A stretch of 64,000 nt of DNA from Lachnospiraceae bacterium MD308. GTDB taxonomy: Bacteria > Bacillota > Clostridia > Lachnospirales > Lachnospiraceae. Of this stretch, positions 42,323 through 50,829 are shown piece after piece; the stretch's first letter is position 1, and the number at the start of each line of letters is the position of its first letter. The position numbers and the translations under genes were made by a program. The notes beneath the pieces were generated by a model. The model worked only from the letters and a program-made list of their open reading frames with translations. It did no database searches and was not told the DNA's origin. The stretch covers positions 127,570 to 191,569 of the forward strand of contig KE159796.1 of the NCBI GenBank assembly GCA_000403475.2, written 5' to 3'.

Positions 42323-44089
42323 ATGAAAAAAATTATAGATTTTATTGAAGAAGAGCTTAGTGCCGCATTTGAGAAAGCGGGATATGACCGGGAGTTAGCG
42401 AAGGTTACGCTGTCAAACCGCCCGGATCTGTGCGAGTATCAGTGCAACGGGGCGATGGCGGGAGCGAAAGCATACCACAAGGCGCCGTTTATGATTGCGG
42501 AGGATGTGACTGCGAATCTGACGGAGAAAAGGTATATCGGGGAAATCGAGGTGGTAAAGCCGGGATTTATCAATATGAAGCTTGATAAGTCGGCTGTTTC
42601 TTCGTATCTCAATGGGATGCGGGAAGCGGAGGATCTGGGTATCGAGAAGGCTAAGGAGCCGGAGATGATTGTGGTGGACTACGGTGGGCCGAATGTGGCA
42701 AAGCCGCTCCATGTGGGCCATCTTCGTTCGGCGATTATCGGTGAGAGCGTGAAGCGCATTGCCAGGAAGGCAGGGCATAGGGTGCTTGGAGATATCCACC
42801 TTGGCGACTGGGGCTACCAGATGGGACTGATTATTACGGAGCTTAGAGAGCGTCAGCCATCCCTTCCTTATTTTAATGAGGAGTTTGCGGGAGAGTATCC
42901 GGAGGAAGCGCCGTTTACCATCGGCGAGCTGGAAGAAATCTATCCCACAGCCAGCGCCAGAGCGAAAGAGGATGAGGCGTACCGGGAGGCGGCGCTTCAT
43001 GCTACTTATCTGCTTCAGAACGGGCATCGGGGATACACGGCGGTCTGGAAGCATATTATGGAAGTGTCGGTTGCTGACCTTAAGAAAAATTATGACAATC
43101 TGAACGTAGAATTTGACCTCTGGAAAGGGGAGTCTGACGCCCAGAGCGATATCCCGGATATGATTGAGCGGCTTAAGGCAGACGGATTCGCTCATATGGA
43201 TCAGGGAGCGCTTGTCATTGACGTGCAGGAGGAGTCTGACACAAAAGAGATTCCGCCGTGTATGGTGCAGAAGTCAGACGGAGCATCCCTTTACGGCACG
43301 ACAGACCTTGCGACGCTGGTTCAGCGCCAGAGGGACTATCAGCCGGATAAGGTGATCTATCTGGCGGACAAGCGTCAGGAGCTTCACTTTGTTCAGGTGT
43401 TCCGCGCGGCGAAAAAATCAGGAATCGTGCCGGAGCATACGGGTCTTTCTTTCTTAGGATTCGGGACTATGAACGGCAAGGATGGCAAGCCCTTTAAGAC
43501 AAGGGAAGGCGGGATCATGCGCTTAGAGAACTTGATTGCGGACATCGAGGAGGAGATGTATAAGAAGATTACCGACAATCGGACGGTAGAAGAAGGGGAC
43601 GCGGCGGCTACGGCGAAGATTGTAGGACTGGCGGCCATCAAGTATGGAGATCTTTCCAATCAGGCTTCTAAAGACTATGTGTTTGATGTGGACAGGTTCA
43701 CTTCCTTTGAGGGAAATACGGGCCCTTACATTTTATATACAATCGTTCGGATTAAGTCGATTTTGAATAAATATACGGCGGACGGAAAAGATTTGGAAGG
43801 ACTTACCATTACTGCGGCGGGCAGTGACGGGGAGAAGGCGTTGATGCTTGAGGCTGCAAAATATAATGAAGTGATGGCCGCAGCATACGAGGAGCTTGCA
43901 CCTCACAAGATTTGCGCCTATATCTATGATCTGGCAAACGCTTTCAATCGGTTCTATCATGAGACAAAGATTCTTGCTGAGGAAGACGGGGAGCGCAAGA
44001 AGAGTTACATCGCGTTGCTCTTATTGGTGAAGGAGATTTTGGAATCATGTATTGACGTGCTGGGCTTTGAAGCGCCGGAGCGGATGTAG
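42323..44089 (+). CDS. argS: Arginyl-tRNA synthetase
   Basis: Class I aminoacyl-tRNA synthetase charging tRNA-Arg. The N-terminal tRNA-contact domain (~1-90) is followed by the HIGH box variant HVGH near residue 131 (PNVAKPLHVGHLRSAIIG) and the KMSKS-equivalent KPFKTR near 390. The C-terminal DALR anticodon-binding domain contains the FNRFYHE element. Length 588 aa. CAGGAGGA precedes the ATG. The ~250-nt upstream region holds TATAAT but no T-box that I can recognise. Confidence 0.96.
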   Translation: MKKIIDFIEEELSAAFEKAGYDRELAKVTLSNRPDLCEYQCNGAMAGAKAYHKAPFMIAEDVTANLTEKRYIGEIEVVKPGFINMKLDKSAVSSYLNGMREAEDLGIEKAKEPEMIVVDYGGPNVAKPLHVGHLRSAIIGESVKRIARKAGHRVLGDIHLGDWGYQMGLIITELRERQPSLPYFNEEFAGEYPEEAPFTIGELEEIYPTASARAKEDEAYREAALHATYLLQNGHRGYTAVWKHIMEVSVADLKKNYDNLNVEFDLWKGESDAQSDIPDMIERLKADGFAHMDQGALVIDVQEESDTKEIPPCMVQKSDGASLYGTTDLATLVQRQRDYQPDKVIYLADKRQELHFVQVFRAAKKSGIVPEHTGLSFLGFGTMNGKDGKPFKTREGGIMRLENLIADIEEEMYKKITDNRTVEEGDAAATAKIVGLAAIKYGDLSNQASKDYVFDVDRFTSFEGNTGPYILYTIVRIKSILNKYTADGKDLEGLTITAAGSDGEKALMLEAAKYNEVMAAAYEELAPHKICAYIYDLANAFNRFYHETKILAEEDGERKKSYIALLLLVKEILESCIDVLGFEAPERM

Positions 44090-44107
44090 AGAAGGAAGTG
44101 AAGAAAT

Positions 44108-45280
44108 ATGCAGGAGACAGAGAAGCTGTTCTATTCGGACAGTCATTTGAAAGAATTTGACGCGGTGGTGTGTTCTTGTACGCCGGACGGGGAAAGGTAC
44201 AGGGTAGTTCTTGACCGGACTGCATTTTTCCCCGAGGGCGGAGGACAGTATGCGGATACAGGATATCTTGACGGGATAAAGGTGATTGATGTCCGTGAGA
44301 AGGAAAATGTTGTCTATCACGTTACCGAAGGGTCGTTGGCTGAAGGGACGGGTGTACATGGACGGATTAACTGGGAGGAGCGGTTTGGAAAGATGCAGCA
44401 GCACTCCGGTGAGCATATCGTTTCCGGGATTGTCCATGAATGGTTTGGCTACAATAATGTGGGCTTTCATCTGGGAAACGATTACTGTACATTGGACTTT
44501 GACGGGCCGATTACGAAAGAGCAGCTTAAGGAGATTGAACGCAGGGCGAACGGAGCAGTCTTTGAAAATGTGGACATTCAGGTGTCCTATCCTTCGAAAG
44601 CAGAGCTTGCAAAGCTGGATTACCGAAGCAAAATTGAAATCGAGGGGCAGGTACGCATTGTGATGGTTCCAGGGTATGATGTCTGCGCCTGCTGCGCGCC
44701 TCATGTGAAAAAGACCGGGGAGATCGGTCTGATCAAGCTGGTGAATATGATGAATTATAAGGGCGGCGAGCGTATTACTATGCTCTGCGGATATCGGGCC
44801 CTTCAGGATTATGACAGGAAAGATGAGAGTGCCAAGGCTATCTCTGCGTCGCTGTGTGCGAAAGAGATAGATATCGCTCAGGCGGTGGAGCATCTTAAAG
44901 GAGAGCAGGCATCGCTTAAGGGAAAGCTGGCGTCGCTTCAGCAGAAGATGATAGGGTATCTGGCACAGGAGATTGATATATCGGAGGATGTGGTCACTGT
45001 GTTTGACCAGGAGCTTTCGGGTAATGCGCCCAGAGAGCTGATGAACAAGCTGTTGTCAAGAGGGGCAAAGATATGTGCCGTATTCGCAGGAACAGAAGCC
45101 GGCGGTTACCGGTATGTGATCGGGAGTCATACGGAAGACGTGCGTTTGCTTTGCAAGAAGCTGAACGAGGCATTCGCGGGAAGAGGCGGCGGAAAAGCCG
45201 GAATGGTGCAGGGCTCCCTTATGGGCAGTGAAGAGGCAGTAAAGGAGCTTTGTAAAACAGCAGGCAAAGAATTCTTATAG
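44108..45280 (+). CDS. Alanyl-tRNA editing protein, AlaX-L type with DHHA1 domain
   Basis: Free-standing editing factor that hydrolyses mischarged Ser- or Gly-tRNA-Ala. The zinc ligands of the editing site are visible as QHSGEHIV (H-x3-H) and CACCAPHV (C-x3-H). A coiled-coil and a C-terminal DHHA1 domain (FAGRGGGKAGMVQGS) complete the long form at 390 aa. It follows argS by 18 nt and is probably co-transcribed; alaS lies 12 kb away. GAAGGAAGTG precedes the ATG. Confidence 0.92.
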   Translation: MQETEKLFYSDSHLKEFDAVVCSCTPDGERYRVVLDRTAFFPEGGGQYADTGYLDGIKVIDVREKENVVYHVTEGSLAEGTGVHGRINWEERFGKMQQHSGEHIVSGIVHEWFGYNNVGFHLGNDYCTLDFDGPITKEQLKEIERRANGAVFENVDIQVSYPSKAELAKLDYRSKIEIEGQVRIVMVPGYDVCACCAPHVKKTGEIGLIKLVNMMNYKGGERITMLCGYRALQDYDRKDESAKAISASLCAKEIDIAQAVEHLKGEQASLKGKLASLQQKMIGYLAQEIDISEDVVTVFDQELSGNAPRELMNKLLSRGAKICAVFAGTEAGGYRYVIGSHTEDVRLLCKKLNEAFAGRGGGKAGMVQGSLMGSEEAVKELCKTAGKEFL

Positions 45281-45333
45281 TTTGATTAGGATATACGAGT
45301 GTCAAAAAGATAATATCGGGAAAGGAGCTTGAA

Positions 45334-46239
45334 ATGAAGAAATTTAAGAAGCTTGTGGCGGCAGCGCCGGTAAATCTGGTGGGATGGGCCAGAGAGGAAT
45401 TAAAGGAATATGCAAAGGAGGTAGTACTTTATACAGAGCCGCCAAAAGATGACAGTGAATTAATTGAGAGAATCAAAGATGCAGATGCGATTCTCGTAGG
45501 ATTTGCTACTTGGATGGGAAGGGAGGTACTTGAAAAAGCTCCTTCTTTGAAATACGTAGGCATGATCTGCAGTCTCTATTCGGAAGAAAGCGCAAATGTG
45601 GATATTGCATTTGCACGTACCAGGGATATTACCGTAAAGGGTGTGCGCAACTACGGGGATAAGGGCGTAGCAGAATATGCCGTCTATCAGCTGATTAAGA
45701 TTCTTCACGGCTATGGGCTGCCGCTTCGGGGTACGAAGATGCGTGAGATTACAGGACTGAAAGTGGGTATGGTTGGAATCGGTGATTCCGGAGGATTGAT
45801 TGCGGATGCATTACATTTTTTCGGTGCAGAGGTATCTTATTTTGCAAGAAGCGTAAAACACGAACGAGAAGAGCAGGGAATACACTATAAGCCATTGGCA
45901 AAGCTTCTCTGTGACAGTGAGGTTGTGTTCACTTGTCTGAATAAGAATACGATTCTTTTGCATGAGGAAGAATTGAAGCTTTTCGGAAACGGGAAGATTA
46001 TGTTTAATACGTCAATAGGGCCTGCGGCGGATACAGGTGCGCTGGAAGACTGGATTAAACAGCCGGGGAATCTGTTTTGCTGTGATATGACTGAGGCTCT
46101 GGGAGATATGTCAGAGGAAGTAAGAAACCGGGAGAATGTAATCTGTATGGGGGCATCTTCAGGGATGACGTTCCAGGCATATGAGCTGCTCAGCAGGAAA
46201 TCTCTGGATAATATAAAAGCTTATTTGGAGAGTGTATAG
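45334..46239 (+). CDS. D-2-hydroxyacid dehydrogenase family protein
   Basis: NAD(P)-binding protein of 301 residues with the two-lobed D-isomer-specific 2-hydroxyacid dehydrogenase fold. The cofactor loop is GMVGIGDSGGLIADAL near residues 147-162. The canonical catalytic Arg/Glu/His triad is not obvious: the NTSIG and CDMTEALGD regions replace the usual N-x-x-RG and H-x2-N patterns, so substrate and activity are uncertain. AAAGGAGC precedes the ATG. Confidence 0.75.
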   Translation: MKKFKKLVAAAPVNLVGWAREELKEYAKEVVLYTEPPKDDSELIERIKDADAILVGFATWMGREVLEKAPSLKYVGMICSLYSEESANVDIAFARTRDITVKGVRNYGDKGVAEYAVYQLIKILHGYGLPLRGTKMREITGLKVGMVGIGDSGGLIADALHFFGAEVSYFARSVKHEREEQGIHYKPLAKLLCDSEVVFTCLNKNTILLHEEELKLFGNGKIMFNTSIGPAADTGALEDWIKQPGNLFCCDMTEALGDMSEEVRNRENVICMGASSGMTFQAYELLSRKSLDNIKAYLESV

Positions 46240-46308
46240 AAAAAGGGGAGTTTCTATACAAATTTAATATTGGTTTAATCTTTGTTCTATAAGATGGCAG
46301 ACGACACC

Positions 46309-46334
46309 AGTATAACTTTAACATGGGTTATACT
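46309..46334. promoter_or_regulatory. Inverted repeat upstream of the GH25 gene
   Basis: AGTATAAC (46309-46316) and GTTATACT (46327-46334) form a perfect 8-bp inverted repeat with a 10-nt spacer, 30 nt before the start codon. The right arm contains a TATACT -10-like box. Candidate operator/promoter at the left edge of the surface-protein island. Confidence 0.45.
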
Positions 46335-46364
46335 AGATAAATACAATAATAAGGGGATACTAAA

Positions 46365-48311
46365 ATGAAGAGAAGACACAGAATAATTGCGGCATTGCTA
46401 ATCTTTAGTATGGCAATTTCTGCTTTCTCAGAGCCAGTGCTGGCAAAGGAATTGGAGAAGGCAGAGCCAGTTTCAGAAACCAGCGGTTCAGAATCAGATG
46501 TTTTGGGAGATGATGCTGATGGACAGAGCCGGACTGAGGCAGAGACAGACATACAGCCTGAGTCGGAGCAGGATGAGTCAGAGGATTCCGATTCTTTACA
46601 GCCGCAGGAGGCAGATGAAAATACAGACGTAAAGTCACAGGAGAATGAAAAAGACGAGGATTCTGTGGCTGAACCACAAAAAACAGCAGACAACAAAGAC
46701 TTGGCGGAGGAGACTCCGCAGGAAGAGAATTTGTCATCTGAGGACATGGACGATCCGGGGCGGGGAAGGCTTGGAGGCTACGATGTTCCGGAGGAATTTT
46801 TTGGAAAAGGTACAGCGATGCGTGCAGCGTCAACATCGGTTACCCATGACAGCAGATTTACCGGTTATACGATAAAGCAGGGAATTGATGTGTCAAAGTG
46901 GAATAATACGATTAACTGGAGTAATGTAAAAAAAGCCGGGATTGAATTTGCATTTGTCCGTACTTCCTATAGAGGTACAGAGACAGGGAAGCTGGCGATG
47001 GACCCAAAAGCGGCGGTAAATATGAATGGTGCGGCTGCAGCGGGAATACGGGTCGGAGCATACATATTTTCTCAGGCAATCACAAAGGCTGAGGCTGTGC
47101 AGGAGGCAGAGTATCTTCTGGACACCGTAAAGGGATACAATATTACGATGCCGTTGGTATTCGATTTTGAATATTATTCCGGCGGGCGGCTGTCAAAAGC
47201 AAAGCTGAGTAAAAGGGCGCAGACAGATATATGTCTGGCATTTTGCGACAGAATTAAGGAAGCAGGTTATACGCCTCTTGTGTATGCCAATTTGAGTATG
47301 TTCACCAAGGATTTATATGCATCGGAAATTACTGCAAAATATCCGGCGTGGCTGGCGCGTTATAACAATGTGGCAGGTTACAGCGGGGACTATGATTTCT
47401 GGCAGTATACTTCTTCGGGAAAAGTATCAGGAATTTCAGGAAATGTAGATATGAATTACTGGTATATAAAACCGGGAAGCGACATGTTATTCGGAACAGG
47501 CAGCCTGTCATCGTCCACGCAGAATTCTGTAGCGCCATCGGCACCCGCAACTCCGAAGTTGTCGGGAAAGGCTTTATCTTATGATAAAGTGAAATTATCA
47601 TGGAAGAAAGTTTCCGGTGCATCCGGGTATGCGTTATACCGTTATAATTCTTCACAGAAGAAATATGTAAAGTTTAAGACAATCAGCAGCGGCAGTACGG
47701 TTACTTATACGGATACGGGCAGGAGCATGGGGAAGACCTACAAATATAAGATTAAAGCTTATAAAAAAGCGAACGGAAAGACGGCATATTCCGGCGCGTC
47801 AAGTGCAGTCAGTGTCAAGACAGATTCTACCATGACGGGAAAGACAAATGGAACAAGCGTCGTTGTCCGCTCGGGTCCCAGTACATTAAAGAAGGCGCTT
47901 AAAAAATTGGGTATCAATACCGGCGTGACGATAACAGGAACAAGCGGAAGCTGGTATAAGATATCTCTTAAAGTTAATGGAAAAAAGAAGACAGGATATA
48001 TTAATAAGACATACGTAACGATTATCCGCAAGCCGACTTTAAGTGCTTCGGCAACTTCAAGCAGCAAGATAAAATTGAAATGGGATAAAATATCCGGTGC
48101 AAGCGGTTATCAGATTCAGCGTTACAATGAGTCCAAGAGAAAATATGTGACTGTTAAGACAATAAAAAAAGGTTCTACAACTTCTTATACGAACAGCGGC
48201 CTGAAAAAGAATAAGACTTATAAATACCGGATGCGGTCTTATAAGACAGTAAGAGGAAAGAAGATATACAGCTATTACTGTTCTGCAAAGAGTGCGAAGA
48301 CGAAAAAATAA
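46365..48311 (+). CDS. Secreted GH25 lysozyme with Fn3 and SH3 modules
   Basis: Predicted peptidoglycan muramidase. Order: signal peptide (1-27); very acidic Ser/Glu-rich linker (~28-130); GH25 barrel (~168-370) with D175 in GIDVSKW and the catalytic D-x-E in FDFEYY; Fn3-like domain; SH3b-like domain (VVVRSGPSTLKKALKKL); second Fn3-like domain with a strongly basic end. There is no LPXTG sorting motif, so the Lys-rich modules may hold it to the wall. Length 648 aa. First gene of the surface-protein island; a strong terminator follows. Confidence 0.9.
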   Translation: MKRRHRIIAALLIFSMAISAFSEPVLAKELEKAEPVSETSGSESDVLGDDADGQSRTEAETDIQPESEQDESEDSDSLQPQEADENTDVKSQENEKDEDSVAEPQKTADNKDLAEETPQEENLSSEDMDDPGRGRLGGYDVPEEFFGKGTAMRAASTSVTHDSRFTGYTIKQGIDVSKWNNTINWSNVKKAGIEFAFVRTSYRGTETGKLAMDPKAAVNMNGAAAAGIRVGAYIFSQAITKAEAVQEAEYLLDTVKGYNITMPLVFDFEYYSGGRLSKAKLSKRAQTDICLAFCDRIKEAGYTPLVYANLSMFTKDLYASEITAKYPAWLARYNNVAGYSGDYDFWQYTSSGKVSGISGNVDMNYWYIKPGSDMLFGTGSLSSSTQNSVAPSAPATPKLSGKALSYDKVKLSWKKVSGASGYALYRYNSSQKKYVKFKTISSGSTVTYTDTGRSMGKTYKYKIKAYKKANGKTAYSGASSAVSVKTDSTMTGKTNGTSVVVRSGPSTLKKALKKLGINTGVTITGTSGSWYKISLKVNGKKKTGYINKTYVTIIRKPTLSASATSSSKIKLKWDKISGASGYQIQRYNESKRKYVTVKTIKKGSTTSYTNSGLKKNKTYKYRMRSYKTVRGKKIYSYYCSAKSAKTKK

Positions 48312-48329
48312 ATTGTATATTACGATTAT

Positions 48330-48365
48330 AGAAGCAGGTAAATTCAGCTACCTGCTTCTTTTTCT
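48330..48365. terminator. Terminator between GH25 gene and XRE gene
   Basis: Perfect 11-bp stem AGAAGCAGGTA/TACCTGCTTCT with a T-run on the plus side. It overlaps the last codons of the convergent XRE gene. Confidence 0.88.
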
Positions 48366-48688
48366 TTGTTCTGTATTTCTAAAAGCTGATCAATCTGCTT
48401 AAGAATATATTTTTGGTATTCAGGTTTTAATTCTTTAAACGTGGCGGATGCCGTTTCAATAAATAAGTCAGCTTGTTCTTCGAACATATTACCTTCACCG
48501 GTTTTCAGCCAAATTTCACTTACATTAAAAGTAAAACAGATAAGTTTGATAATTCGGTCATTCACATTATTATGCTCTAATTCAATGCCGGCAACATAAC
48601 CGTTGGACATGGACAGTGCTTTGGCAAATTTGGCCTGAGATAGATTTAGAGCCTGGCGTACTTGTTTTACCCGCTGGTTGATAGTCAT
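48344..48688 (-). CDS. XRE family transcriptional regulator
   Basis: A 114-residue repressor-like protein. Residues ~7-60 form the Cro/CI HTH (VKQVRQALNLSQAKFAKAL, GYVAGIELEHN), and the motif FNVSEIWLKTGEGNMF is characteristic of phage- and element-borne XRE regulators. A helical C-terminal tail follows. AGGAGG lies 7 nt before ATG 48688. It is divergent from a 51-residue ORF, with phased direct repeats between them, which suggests a small genetic switch. No integrase or phage genes are nearby. Confidence 0.88.
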   Translation of the reverse strand: MTINQRVKQVRQALNLSQAKFAKALSMSNGYVAGIELEHNNVNDRIIKLICFTFNVSEIWLKTGEGNMFEEQADLFIETASATFKELKPEYQKYILKQIDQLLEIQNKEKEAGS

Positions 48689-48715
48689 CTGGATGCCTCC
48701 TTTCCATACCCATTT

Positions 48716-48744
48716 ATGATAGCATAGACATACTCACATTACAA
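48716..48744 (-). promoter_or_regulatory. Promoter of the XRE gene
   Basis: On the minus strand: TTGTAA (48744-48739), 17 nt, TATCAT (48721-48716). Confidence 0.6.
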
Positions 48745-48804
48745 GTGAGAAATTCATATATAAAACTTGAAACACTCATATAATAATGATATAATACTCA
48801 TATA
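48732..48804. repeat. Phased direct repeats in the XRE switch region
   Basis: ACTCACATT (48732), ATTCATATA (48752), ACTCATATA (48774) and ACTCATATA (48796) start 20, 22 and 22 bp apart, close to two helical turns. They cover both divergent promoters. The first is also part of an inverted repeat CTCAC-N7-GTGAG. Confidence 0.6.
48767..48795 (+). promoter_or_regulatory. Promoter of the 51-residue ORF
   Basis: TTGAAA (48767-48772), 17 nt, TATAAT (48790-48795). Confidence 0.7.
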
Positions 48805-48826
48805 GAAAGCAAAGGAGGTGCGAGTT

Positions 48827-48982
48827 ATGAATGAGGAGAAGTCGATAAAGGATTTTATCACAAAATTCAGTATGCTTTCAGAGTCCAACAAGAAGTATGT
48901 TATGGCAATACAACAGGCATTAACATATGCGCAAGATGTTGAGAGGGATGTGAAAAAGAAGCAGTGTGAAAAAGTGTCTTAA
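48827..48982 (+). CDS. Small helical protein, 51 aa, divergent from XRE gene
   Basis: ATG 48827 follows a strong AAAGGAGGTG and a consensus promoter. The product (TKFSMLSESNKKYVMAIQQA in its centre) is predicted to be two helices, resembling the C-terminal helical tails of some XRE regulators. That resemblance suggests it might bind or titrate the divergent XRE protein. I know no named family. It is followed after 29 nt by the Big_2 surface-protein gene and may head that transcript. Confidence 0.72.
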   Translation: MNEEKSIKDFITKFSMLSESNKKYVMAIQQALTYAQDVERDVKKKQCEKVS

Positions 48983-49011
48983 GACTTGAGGAAAAATGAA
49001 GGAGGAGAAAT

Positions 49012-50760
49012 ATGAGGAATAATAAAAAGAAAAATTTTTATTTAATAATACTGGCGGTAATTGCAGTTGCGAGTGCGTTCATAAATATGGATGTGCATGC
49101 GCAAGATGTAACTCCAAACCCGGATATGACTGGATTAAAAGAACAGAATGAGGAAAATAATGAACCAGATATGGAATCAAGACAAATAGATGAAGAAATA
49201 CCGTGGGTTTTGGGACGGGAAGTAGATGAAGAAACAGGAGAAATCATATGGCCAAATGGAGTAACTTACGATGCCGGTACAAACACATTGACATTGGATA
49301 ATGTAGTACTTGAAATAAATGAGGATAATTGGGAATGGCAATTTATTGAATATTCGGGAACGAAGGATTTGGTAATTCGATTGCATGGGAAAAATATCTT
49401 TAAATGTACGAGAAACGATGATGCTCGAACGCCAGCTATTAGTGCTTCCTATCAATCCCAAGGAGATCTGTATATCACAGGTAACGGTTCACTTGAATTA
49501 CAGGCAGGTTCGCTTATTTGGGATCAGTCATATAATGGTGATGCGGGAGATTTGTATATTGATGGTGTTACTATTATTTCTGATCATGAAGGGTTTATGT
49601 CACAATATAGCAATATTACGATAAAAAATTCGACAATAGATATTAATAACAGATTCGGGAAAAATAATGGTTTTTATGGGGAAGCTTTTGGGATATGCAC
49701 AGGCAGGATAGATGGCAATAATGATGATATTGAAAAGGATGGCGTAAGATATGAAGGCTTGCTGACAGTAGAAAATTCCAATATTGATATCAAAAACTGT
49801 TACTTCCCGATAGCGGCAAATGAAATAAAATTAGTTGATTGCAGTCTGTATGGGGGAAATGAATATGCGGAATATAAGATAGACCCTAAACGAGTGTATC
49901 TACATGCTGATTATGGATACGGAGGAGCAGAACGATACTATTATGAAAATGGATGTATGAAAATTTCTACACAGGATTTGAAACTGCCGGAAGCATACTA
50001 TCTGTATGATGCATATGAGCCAAATGATAAAAGCAATTGTTATATTACACTTCCGGCTTTTGCAGGGGCAGGTCAAACCGTAGATGTGAAAATGTATCTG
50101 GAAACAGGATATCGTTTGAAAAATATATATGTAAATGGAAGAGCGGTATCAGGAACAAGCTTTGTGATGCCTGAGCAGGATACAACCGTAAAAGCTGTGT
50201 TTGAAAAAATAGATGATACAAAGAAGCAGTCCTTGATTCCAGTTTCTAAGATATCCATATCAGGTATTTCTAAAAAGATAGCAGCGGGCAAAAAGATAAA
50301 ATTAACCGCAATGGTTTCACCGTCTAATGCCACAAAGAAAGCTGTTAAATGGGAATCTGGAAATACAAATGTCGCGAAAGTGGATAGCTCTGGAATTGTT
50401 ACCATGAATAAAAAATCCGGTGGAAAAACAGTTACAATCACAGCGACAGCAACGGATGGAAGCGGGGTAAAAGCATCTTATAAAATCACATCAATGAAAG
50501 GTGTGGTAAAGAAGGTGGCTATATCCGGGAAAAAGACGATGAAAGCTGGAAAAACGCTAAAATTAAAAGCCAAGGTGACCGCGACAAAAAAAGCAAATAA
50601 AAAACTGAAATGGACAAGCAGTAATAAGAAGTATGCAACAGTGAGTAGTGCGGGAAAGGTAAAAGCATTGAAAGCCGGGAAGGGAAAGAAAGTGAAAATT
50701 ACTGCTGCGGCAACAGACGGAAGCGGGAAGAAAAAGACAATTACTATTAAGATTAAGTAA
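49012..50760 (+). CDS. Secreted surface protein with beta-helix-like region and Big_2 domains
   Basis: Signal peptide at residues 1-30 (FYLIILAVIAVASAF). Residues ~60-330 show carbohydrate-binding/beta-helix-like strand repeats (NTLTLDNVVLEI, GDLYIDGVTIIS). A bacterial repeat domain of the ETGYRLKNIYVNG type is near 360-400. Two Big_2 immunoglobulin-like domains end the protein (~415-582). The C-terminal ~165 residues are almost the same as those of the CHAP protein downstream. Lys-rich, no LPXTG or lipobox. Probably wall-associated, binding host or microbial glycans. Confidence 0.82.
   Translation: MRNNKKKNFYLIILAVIAVASAFINMDVHAQDVTPNPDMTGLKEQNEENNEPDMESRQIDEEIPWVLGREVDEETGEIIWPNGVTYDAGTNTLTLDNVVLEINEDNWEWQFIEYSGTKDLVIRLHGKNIFKCTRNDDARTPAISASYQSQGDLYITGNGSLELQAGSLIWDQSYNGDAGDLYIDGVTIISDHEGFMSQYSNITIKNSTIDINNRFGKNNGFYGEAFGICTGRIDGNNDDIEKDGVRYEGLLTVENSNIDIKNCYFPIAANEIKLVDCSLYGGNEYAEYKIDPKRVYLHADYGYGGAERYYYENGCMKISTQDLKLPEAYYLYDAYEPNDKSNCYITLPAFAGAGQTVDVKMYLETGYRLKNIYVNGRAVSGTSFVMPEQDTTVKAVFEKIDDTKKQSLIPVSKISISGISKKIAAGKKIKLTAMVSPSNATKKAVKWESGNTNVAKVDSSGIVTMNKKSGGKTVTITATATDGSGVKASYKITSMKGVVKKVAISGKKTMKAGKTLKLKAKVTATKKANKKLKWTSSNKKYATVSSAGKVKALKAGKGKKVKITAAATDGSGKKKTITIKIK
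50270..50757 (+). repeat. Copy 1 of a ~490-bp duplicated Big_2 module
   Basis: Encodes the C-terminal Big_2 pair of the first surface protein. It matches 54650-55144 almost base for base in the central part (for example around 50461-50515 versus 54848-54902). Confidence 0.8.
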
Positions 50761-50829
50761 AATGGTAAGGGATACGAAATGAGAAAAAGTAAACTGCACT
50801 TGCGATAGTGAGAAAAGTGAGGTAGAGGT

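Noticed and set aside
42413-43195. 260-codon minus-strand frame in argS
   Set aside because: Shadow of argS codons; His/Arg-rich, no start signal.
44045-44893. 282-codon minus-strand frame over the AlaX and argS ends
   Set aside because: Spans the junction of two well-supported plus-strand genes and has no start signals or recognisable domain.
46365-48700. GH25 lysozyme plus XRE regulator as prophage remnant
   Set aside because: The lysozyme has a Sec signal peptide and surface modules unlike phage endolysins, and no holin, integrase or structural gene is near.
48344-48982. XRE gene and 51-residue ORF as a toxin-antitoxin pair
   Set aside because: They are divergent rather than one operon, and the small protein resembles no toxin.
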